NCBI GenBank assembly: GCA_016213455.1 | Contig: JACRAG010000501.1 | Span: 1-11,461, forward strand | Length of the DNA stretch: 11,461 nucleotides | DNA from: Anaerolineae bacterium | GTDB taxonomy: Bacteria > Chloroflexota > Anaerolineae > Anaerolineales > Anaerolineaceae | Direction: 5' to 3' | Part shown: positions 6,689-11,461 of the stretch, piece by piece | Layout of the letters: each line of letters begins with the position of its first letter | Position numbering within the stretch: position 1 is the first letter of the stretch | Position numbers and translations under genes: made by a program | Notes under the pieces: model-generated | What the model was told of the DNA's origin: nothing | Databases searched by the model: none | Seen by the model: only the letters and a program-made list of their open reading frames with translations

Positions 6689-8647
6689 TTATGCGCCGGT
6701 GGATTTCAGGAACGGAGTCGTGTACTTGAAGTTGGGCCAGTGGGTATACGGCTCGTTGTAAGGATTCTCACTGCCGGGCCAGTTGGTCCAATAGTATTCA
6801 TCCCAGCCGACAAAGCCGATATAGCCGTAGGTCGGGATGCCGGGCATATTCGTGACGGCTTCTTTGAGGCCCTCGATGCCCAGGGCGATGACGGCGTCGT
6901 TGTTGAAGGGATCCGTCTCGCGCAAATCTTTGATGATCGTATCCATTGCATCACTCGACCAGCGCGAGTAAATACCCTGGGTGCGCTCACCGACGGGTTT
7001 CTTGTAGGCGGAGTTCCACCTGTCGAGCACGCGATACAGGTCCGGTCCCGCGCCCCATGGCTCTTGCGCAGGCCAGGCGCCGCTGACATCGAAGTCGCCG
7101 GTGGCTCCCAGGCCGTCCCCGTTTTCCGTGGTGTACATTTCGGCATCGATGCCGAACTTCTTCCACTGCTGAACGGCGGCTGCGGCATTGCGCGCGTCGT
7201 GGTTGGAAAGGACGGTACCGCACATGAAGGAGATCTTCCAGGGTGTGCCATCGGGCAGCAGCCACTTGCCATCCGCATCTTTCTTGAAGCCATTCTTTTC
7301 GAGCAGCTTCGTGGCGATTTCCGGGGCAAACTTGTACCAGCCAAGGCCGAAAGCCTGCTCAAGGAATTCCTGCGTGTCGGGGAAGATGTAACCGCGGCTT
7401 CTGGCGAAATCGGCGATACGCTTCGGGGCGGTGGTGTCATAAGGCGCAAAGGTCTCGCCGTTGCCCACGTCGATGGTGAAGGACTTCAACCATTCCTGCA
7501 TCGGTTTGATGTAATCCGCGGGGTATGGGCCAAGATGGGGGACATGCACCGGGCTCAAAGTGCCCGAGCCGTCGACCGCGATGCTGGTGTACTCGACGAT
7601 ATCGATCGCGAGGGTCAAAGCCCAGCGAACATCGATGTTATCGAAGGGTTTGCGGGCGGTGTTGAAGAGGACGCCGGTGATGCAGGGGTCGTTGTTGACC
7701 ACGAAGGGGAATGTCGGCTGGTAAGCGCGCGAGGTTTTCGACTGCGACAGGAGCGCTTTGAGGCCATCGGCGGACAGTTCTGCCACATCCAGCTGGTGGG
7801 TCAGTTGCGCCAGGATCTGCGTGCCTTCATCGGCAAAGTACTGGAAGATGATGTACTTGGGTTTGGGTTCGCCGTACAGGATGCCGGTTGGGCTCTTGCC
7901 CCAATCTTCGCGTTTTTCCCAGGCTGTCCAGCTTCCCTGAGGATCAAAGCTGTGCAGTTTGTAGGGGCCAATGCCGACATAGGGGTTGAAGGCGAACTGT
8001 ACCGGATCAGTTTCCTTTTCGAAGATATGCTTGGGCATAATCCAGGTGCAGCCCCAGCGATCTAGGAAGGTGGTGTGGAAGCGGGAGTTGGGTTGTTTCA
8101 GGTCGAATTTGACCGTGTAATCATCCACGGCGGTCACTGCGGCGACATTATCCACAAAGAAGGTATGGGCGCTGAAGCCGTCATACTTCATCAGGGTGTC
8201 GATGGTGTAAACGAGATCCGCAGCGGTGAATGGCTCGCCATCCGACCAGGCGACACCTTTGCGCAGAGGGACGGTGAGGCTCATAAAATCCGGGCTGTAG
8301 GTCGGGTCGCCTTCCGCGGCGCCGGGGATGATATTGCCGGTAGCGAAATCGACCGACCAGAGCGGTTCATTGGCCAGGTTCTGCGTACCGCGGTCGCGCC
8401 ATTTCCAGCCCACCCATTCGTTGAAGTTGTCGGGTGAACCAACGCGTCCGGTAAGGATTCTCGCGATGAGAGTCTCGCGGCGGGGGAAGGTTCCCAGGAC
8501 ATCTGCGACTTCTTCAGGTACCTTTGTAGCTGGCCCCTCAACCTCGACGGATTTCTGGGGACCAGGAACACAAGCAGCAAGAATTACACCTCCTGCACTA
8601 TAGGAGAGTAATTTCATAAACTCGCGTCGACCCATTCTCTTAGACAT
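6689..8647 (-). CDS. Extracellular substrate-binding lipoprotein of an Opp-type sugar/peptide importer (SBP_bac_5)
   Basis: A 652-residue family 5 extracellular solute-binding protein. The N-terminus has a twin-arginine-like motif (GRREFMKLL, 6-14), a short hydrophobic stretch and a lipobox LAAC with Cys26, followed by a proline-rich linker. It should therefore be exported, possibly folded through Tat, and lipid-anchored. The domain hallmark is LRKGVAWSDGEPFTAADLVY (128-147). It is longer than ordinary peptide-binding members and rich in aromatics at the C-terminus (YYWTNWP, then NPYNEPYTHWPNF), a feature I associate with Opp-type binding proteins for beta-oligosaccharides such as those of Thermotoga. 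The sugar itself cannot be named. ATG 8647 has a perfect AGGAGG (8653-8658) five bases upstream, consistent with high expression. It follows the lacI gene by 136 bases and precedes the permease genes, with a hairpin between. Peptides remain possible as cargo, but the LacI and GH3 neighbours favour sugar. Confidence 0.92.
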   Translation of the reverse strand: MSKRMGRREFMKLLSYSAGGVILAACVPGPQKSVEVEGPATKVPEEVADVLGTFPRRETLIARILTGRVGSPDNFNEWVGWKWRDRGTQNLANEPLWSVDFATGNIIPGAAEGDPTYSPDFMSLTVPLRKGVAWSDGEPFTAADLVYTIDTLMKYDGFSAHTFFVDNVAAVTAVDDYTVKFDLKQPNSRFHTTFLDRWGCTWIMPKHIFEKETDPVQFAFNPYVGIGPYKLHSFDPQGSWTAWEKREDWGKSPTGILYGEPKPKYIIFQYFADEGTQILAQLTHQLDVAELSADGLKALLSQSKTSRAYQPTFPFVVNNDPCITGVLFNTARKPFDNIDVRWALTLAIDIVEYTSIAVDGSGTLSPVHVPHLGPYPADYIKPMQEWLKSFTIDVGNGETFAPYDTTAPKRIADFARSRGYIFPDTQEFLEQAFGLGWYKFAPEIATKLLEKNGFKKDADGKWLLPDGTPWKISFMCGTVLSNHDARNAAAAVQQWKKFGIDAEMYTTENGDGLGATGDFDVSGAWPAQEPWGAGPDLYRVLDRWNSAYKKPVGERTQGIYSRWSSDAMDTIIKDLRETDPFNNDAVIALGIEGLKEAVTNMPGIPTYGYIGFVGWDEYYWTNWPGSENPYNEPYTHWPNFKYTTPFLKSTGA

Positions 8648-8783
8648 TTCAGCCTCCTGATTGATATGAGCGTTTTGACAAACAACTTAATTGATCAGAT
8701 GATGAGGTAATAAAAGTAGTTAACTCTTCAGCAATAGACTGCCTCCTGTCCTTTTCGGTAAACCATTGCTATTGGGCTACCCG
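8648..8783 (-). promoter_or_regulatory. Intergenic leader between lacI and the binding-protein gene
   Basis: This 136-base gap contains the binding-protein ribosome-binding site, a weak minus-strand promoter-like pair (TTGCTG and TATTAC about 16 bases apart, just after a first AGGAGG), and TTTTCGGTAA (8752-8761), which differs at one position from the left arm of the divergent operator. No strong terminator is visible after the lacI stop, so readthrough from the lacI promoter is also possible. None of these sites is certain. Confidence 0.35.
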
Positions 8784-9845
8784 TTATGATCCAGTGGATT
8801 GTTCTGGAGAATGTTGAGACATAGATGCGCAAGATTCTCTGATCACAAGCTGGGTGGGGATTTTGAACAAATTGTCTTCCACAGAATTGCTCGAGATGGT
8901 TTCCCCTTTCACCATCTGAACAAGCACCTTTATTGCTGTGGATCCCATTTTTTCGATAAACTGATCGACGGTTGTCAGCGGTGGATTGAGCAAAGCCGCC
9001 TCACGGATATTGTCAAACCCAACAACAGATAAATCCTCTGGAATTTGCAAACCTAGCTCCCCGGCAACCTGGTAAACACCCATCGCCGACATGTCATTGG
9101 AGGCGAAAATGGCGGTTGGGCGGTCGGGCAAGGCCAGGAGCTTGCGGGCACAAACCGCCGCGGTTTCAGTCGTATAATCGCCGACCGCAATCAGATCTCC
9201 ATCCAATGGGATACCTGCGGCATCCAGGCCATCCTTATACCCTTGTAGGCGTTGTTTGGAGCTGGTCAATTCCATTCTGCCGGTGATATACCCAATCCGG
9301 CGGTGCCCCAGACCGGTCAGGTATTTCATCACAGCCAGCGCGCCTTCGCGGTTGGTGGCGATAACCGCCAGGTAATCCGGGGTTTCATTGTTTGGATCAA
9401 CGATCACCAGTGGGGCATGCGTGGAAAATTGCGTCGCTGTCGGAGTCACCACGACCACCCCGTCGGTGATACTGCCGTTCAGCAGAGCCACATAGGAGCG
9501 CTCATGCTGGGCAATATTTTCCTTTTCTGCCACGCCACTGGTGTAAATGATGAGATCCTTGTCGAGCCTGGCAATCTCCCGGTTCACGCCGCGCATGATT
9601 TCCTGACAGTAGTACGAAGCCACATCCGGCATGATCAGGCCGATCACGTTGGTTCTGTGGCTGCGCATTCCGCGCGCAGCCAGGCTGGAAGCGTAACCCA
9701 GCTCATGAACAACGGCCTGCACCTTTTCAATGGTTTCCTCGGCAACATCATCCTTCCCATTCATAACCCGCGAAACGGTGGATACCGAAACGCCGGCTTT
9801 CCTGGCTACGTCCTGGATGGTGATAGTTTTTTGACTTCTTTTCAT
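8784..9845 (-). CDS. LacI-family transcriptional regulator
   Basis: A 353-residue repressor of the LacI/GalR family. Residues 8-29 (ITIQDVARKAGVSVSTVSRV and on) form the helix-turn-helix, with the hinge helix SLAARGM at 54-60, in which Leu55 is the residue expected to intercalate at the central CG of the operator. The periplasmic-binding-protein-like effector domain begins at about 67 (VIGLIMPDVASYY) and includes the usual TDGVVVV (127-133), HRRIGYITG (181-189), FASNDMSAMGVY (247-258) and SVVGFDNI (273-280). The short tail after about 340 is rich in serine and glutamine. The effector is probably a sugar released from the imported oligosaccharide. It is the first gene of the minus-strand series, divergent from the right-hand GH3 gene. 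The ATG at 9845 lacks a recognisable ribosome-binding site: the ten bases before it are CATAAAAATC. A promoter and an operator-like palindrome lie directly upstream, pointing to autoregulation. Confidence 0.95.
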   Translation of the reverse strand: MKRSQKTITIQDVARKAGVSVSTVSRVMNGKDDVAEETIEKVQAVVHELGYASSLAARGMRSHRTNVIGLIMPDVASYYCQEIMRGVNREIARLDKDLIIYTSGVAEKENIAQHERSYVALLNGSITDGVVVVTPTATQFSTHAPLVIVDPNNETPDYLAVIATNREGALAVMKYLTGLGHRRIGYITGRMELTSSKQRLQGYKDGLDAAGIPLDGDLIAVGDYTTETAAVCARKLLALPDRPTAIFASNDMSAMGVYQVAGELGLQIPEDLSVVGFDNIREAALLNPPLTTVDQFIEKMGSTAIKVLVQMVKGETISSNSVEDNLFKIPTQLVIRESCASMSQHSPEQSTGS

Positions 9846-9867
9846 GATTTTTATGCGGGGGTCAACA

Positions 9868-9889
9868 TTTCCGGTAACGTTGCCGGAAA
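9868..9889. promoter_or_regulatory. Probable LacI-family operator (22-bp palindrome)
   Basis: The left arm TTTCCGGTAAC (9868-9878) and right arm GTTGCCGGAAA (9879-9889) are inverted complements at ten of eleven positions; the only mismatch is T9875 against G9882. The central AACGTT with CG in the middle is the classic LacI/GalR operator core. It lies between the repressor gene and the divergent GH3 gene, just downstream of the predicted lacI start site. A second, poorer copy overlaps it: CCGGTAACGTTG (9871-9882) is followed directly by CCGGAAACGTTA (9883-9894), ten of twelve bases alike. Confidence 0.8.
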
Positions 9890-9899
9890 CGTTATAGTA

Positions 9900-9927
9900 A
9901 TTATCGCAAAAAGAAATATAATGTCAA
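9900..9927 (-). promoter_or_regulatory. Promoter of the lacI gene
   Basis: On the minus strand a perfect -35 TTGACA (9922-9927) and a -10 GATAAT (9900-9905) are separated by 16 bases, predicting transcription from about 9893 and a leader of about 48 bases. The operator palindrome then sits within the first 25 transcribed bases, well placed to block the repressor's own transcription. This promoter could also serve the downstream transporter genes by readthrough. Confidence 0.65.
9917..9922 (+). promoter_or_regulatory. Candidate -10 box for the divergent GH3 gene
   Basis: A perfect TATAAT on the plus strand predicts a start near 9929 and a leader of about 47 bases before ATG 9976. No good -35 hexamer lies 16-18 bases upstream, so an activator or a weak -35 would be needed. 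It abuts the -35 box of the opposing lacI promoter, sharing one base (9922), so polymerases on the two promoters should exclude each other. Confidence 0.45.
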
Positions 9928-9975
9928 TAAGCAATTTTCAAATTCGATCCACTAGTTTTCCTGGAGGGACGCTGT

Positions 9976-11461
9976 ATGGCAACAAAAGCGAAATATCATG
10001 GTCCGGCCTTTGGTGGCCTGGAAACAAAGGAACAGCTGAGCGACCAACAGATCGACGAAAAGGGGCGTGAACTGCTTGGTCAACTCACGCTGGCGGAAAA
10101 GATCAAGCTGATGTCGGGCGACGTGTCATTCTGGCCGGGCATGGCTGACATGCTGGGAGGCGGTTACGCCGACCATCCCTGGGTGGCAGGCGCCGTGCCG
10201 CGGCTGGGCATCCCCGGTGTGCGCTTCGCCGACGGCCCGCGCGGGGTGATCATGGATGGCGGCACCACTTTCCCGGTCTCGATGGGTCGCGGGGCCACCT
10301 TTGATCCGGACCTGGAAGAACGGGTGGGCGATGTCATCGGGCGTGAGATGCGCGCGATGGGCGGGAATTTCTTCGGCGGCGTGTGCATCAACCTGCTGCG
10401 CCACCCGGCCTGGGGGCGCGCCCAGGAAACTTATGGTGAAGACCCGATCCACCTGGGTGAGTTTGGATCAGCCCTGGTGCGCGGTGTGCAAAAGCATGTG
10501 ATGGCTTGCGCCAAGCATTATGCGTTGAATTCGATGGAGAATGCCCGCTTCAGCGTGGATGTGACCGTAGCACCACGCCCGCTGCATGAGATTTACCTGC
10601 GCCATTTCAAAAAAGCGGTCGAAGCCGGCGTGGCTTCCATCATGAGCGCATATAACAGTGTCAATGGCGAGTGGTGTGGACAGAATTACACCTTGCTGAC
10701 CGAGATCCTCAAAAAGCAGTGGGGCTTCCAGGGTTTTGTGATGACCGATTTCATCTTCGGCATGCGCGATTCGAAGAAAGCGGCGCTGGCTGGACAGGAT
10801 ATCGAGATGCCCTTCGACATGATCCACAAGCAGCATTTGAGTAAACTGGTGAAACGCGGAGAAGTGCCTATGGAACGAATCGACGATGCGGCGCTGCGCG
10901 TGTTGCGCCAGCAGATCCGCTTCGCCCAGGGTCGCGACCCGCGCGACTATTCGCTGGACGTGGTCGGCTGCGACGCGCACCGCCAGGTGGCCCGTGAGGC
11001 GGCAGAAAAAGCCATCGTGTTGCTGAAAAACGAGGGTGGGTTGCTGCCGGTGAAAGGGATCGAGAAGCTGGCAGTGATCGGCAAACTGGCTGCTGTGCCG
11101 AATACCGGCGACGGTGGTTCCTCGAACACCCGTCCGCCGTATGTCATCACCCCGCTTCAGGGGCTGCAAGAGGCGTTGGCGGGCGAGGCAGAGATCGTGT
11201 ATGACGACGGCAGCGATCCGAACCGGGCAGCGCAGGTTGCCCGCGAGGCGGACCTGGTGGTCATGGTGGTCGGCTACACCGACAAGGATGAGGGCGAGTA
11301 TGTATCGCCAGATTCGATGGCTGAGCTGTCGAAAAACTTCCCGAAGCCCAGCGTGACGGAGCTGCCCATCGCGCTGCGCCTGATGAACAACATGAACGCG
11401 CAGAACAAGGTGCCGAACGCCATGCCGCCGGGCGGGGACCGCAAACTGCTGACCTTGAATC
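9976..11461 (+). CDS. GH3 glycoside hydrolase, beta-glucosidase-like (3' end outside window)
   Basis: A second family 3 glycosidase, 495 residues visible and open to the window edge. The ATG at 9976 has GGAGGG (9963-9968) seven bases upstream. Motifs in order: LTLAEKIKLMSGD (36-48), RLGIPGVRFADGPRG (76-90), RHPAWGRAQETYGEDP (142-157), the KH pair K180-H181, and GFVMTDFIFG with the nucleophile Asp258. Next come AGQDIEMP, IVLLKN, GDGGSS (378-383), DEGEY (438-442) with the likely acid/base Glu439 or Glu441, and GGDRKLLTL (486-494). DGPRG, TDF-x-x-G and GDGGSS place it in a beta-glucosidase-like branch, clearly different from the left-hand GH3. No PA14 insert appears between LLPV and GDGGSS. There is no signal peptide, so it should work in the cytoplasm. 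It is transcribed divergently from the repressor across a shared operator, which suggests induction by the same sugar. The fibronectin-III-like end, if present, lies beyond the window. Confidence 0.93.
   Translation, partial: MATKAKYHGPAFGGLETKEQLSDQQIDEKGRELLGQLTLAEKIKLMSGDVSFWPGMADMLGGGYADHPWVAGAVPRLGIPGVRFADGPRGVIMDGGTTFPVSMGRGATFDPDLEERVGDVIGREMRAMGGNFFGGVCINLLRHPAWGRAQETYGEDPIHLGEFGSALVRGVQKHVMACAKHYALNSMENARFSVDVTVAPRPLHEIYLRHFKKAVEAGVASIMSAYNSVNGEWCGQNYTLLTEILKKQWGFQGFVMTDFIFGMRDSKKAALAGQDIEMPFDMIHKQHLSKLVKRGEVPMERIDDAALRVLRQQIRFAQGRDPRDYSLDVVGCDAHRQVAREAAEKAIVLLKNEGGLLPVKGIEKLAVIGKLAAVPNTGDGGSSNTRPPYVITPLQGLQEALAGEAEIVYDDGSDPNRAAQVAREADLVVMVVGYTDKDEGEYVSPDSMAELSKNFPKPSVTELPIALRLMNNMNAQNKVPNAMPPGGDRKLLTLN

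Noticed and set aside
6740..8065. A 441-codon plus-strand frame antisense to the binding-protein gene
   Set aside because: No family resemblance and no ribosome-binding context; the opposite strand codes for a clear SBP_bac_5 protein.
8648..8740. A short minus-strand frame of about 28 codons after an AGGAGG, ending just before the binding-protein ATG, as a possible leader peptide
   Set aside because: It would have to start at ATT; no ATG, GTG or TTG is suitably placed, and an open stretch of this length is expected by chance.

Overview
The window looks like part of a bacterial chromosome carrying a locus for uptake and breakdown of plant-type oligosaccharides. The style of the proteins (peptide-type sugar ABC importer, cytoplasmic GH3 enzymes, LacI regulator) and the moderately GC-rich coding sequence suggest a member of the Chloroflexota, perhaps Anaerolineae. 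That placement is inference from protein character and could be wrong.

Layout, left to right. Bases 1-149 hold the C-terminal tail of an unidentified plus-strand protein. It converges on a large minus-strand glycoside hydrolase family 3 (GH3) gene, 279-2396, and a strong two-way hairpin terminator lies between them. A gap of about 290 bases follows. Then comes a compact minus-strand block, read right to left: a LacI-family repressor (8784-9845), a lipoprotein oligosaccharide/peptide-type substrate-binding protein (6689-8647), two permeases (5532-6539 and 4667-5518) and two ATPases (3647-4654 and 2689-3654). From the first permease to the second ATPase the genes are separated by about 12 bases or overlap, so they are surely one operon. 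A GC-rich hairpin followed by a promoter-like sequence separates the binding-protein gene from the permeases. To the right of the repressor a 130-base divergent control region carries a 22-base near-perfect palindrome with the central CG typical of LacI-family operators. Past it a second GH3 gene starts on the plus strand (9976) and runs off the window.

How the parts fit (inference): the binding protein captures an oligosaccharide outside the membrane, the two permeases and two ATPases import it, and the two GH3 enzymes, neither with a signal peptide, remove sugars from its non-reducing end in the cytoplasm. The left GH3 resembles the beta-xylosidase-like branch and the right one a beta-glucosidase-like branch, so a xylo-, cello- or mixed-linkage beta-oligosaccharide is the likely substrate. 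The repressor probably controls its own promoter and the divergent GH3 gene through the palindrome. No RNA genes, CRISPR arrays, insertion sequences or phage genes were seen. The locus is a recognisable sugar-utilisation type, not a wholly new system; the most interesting part is its regulatory DNA.
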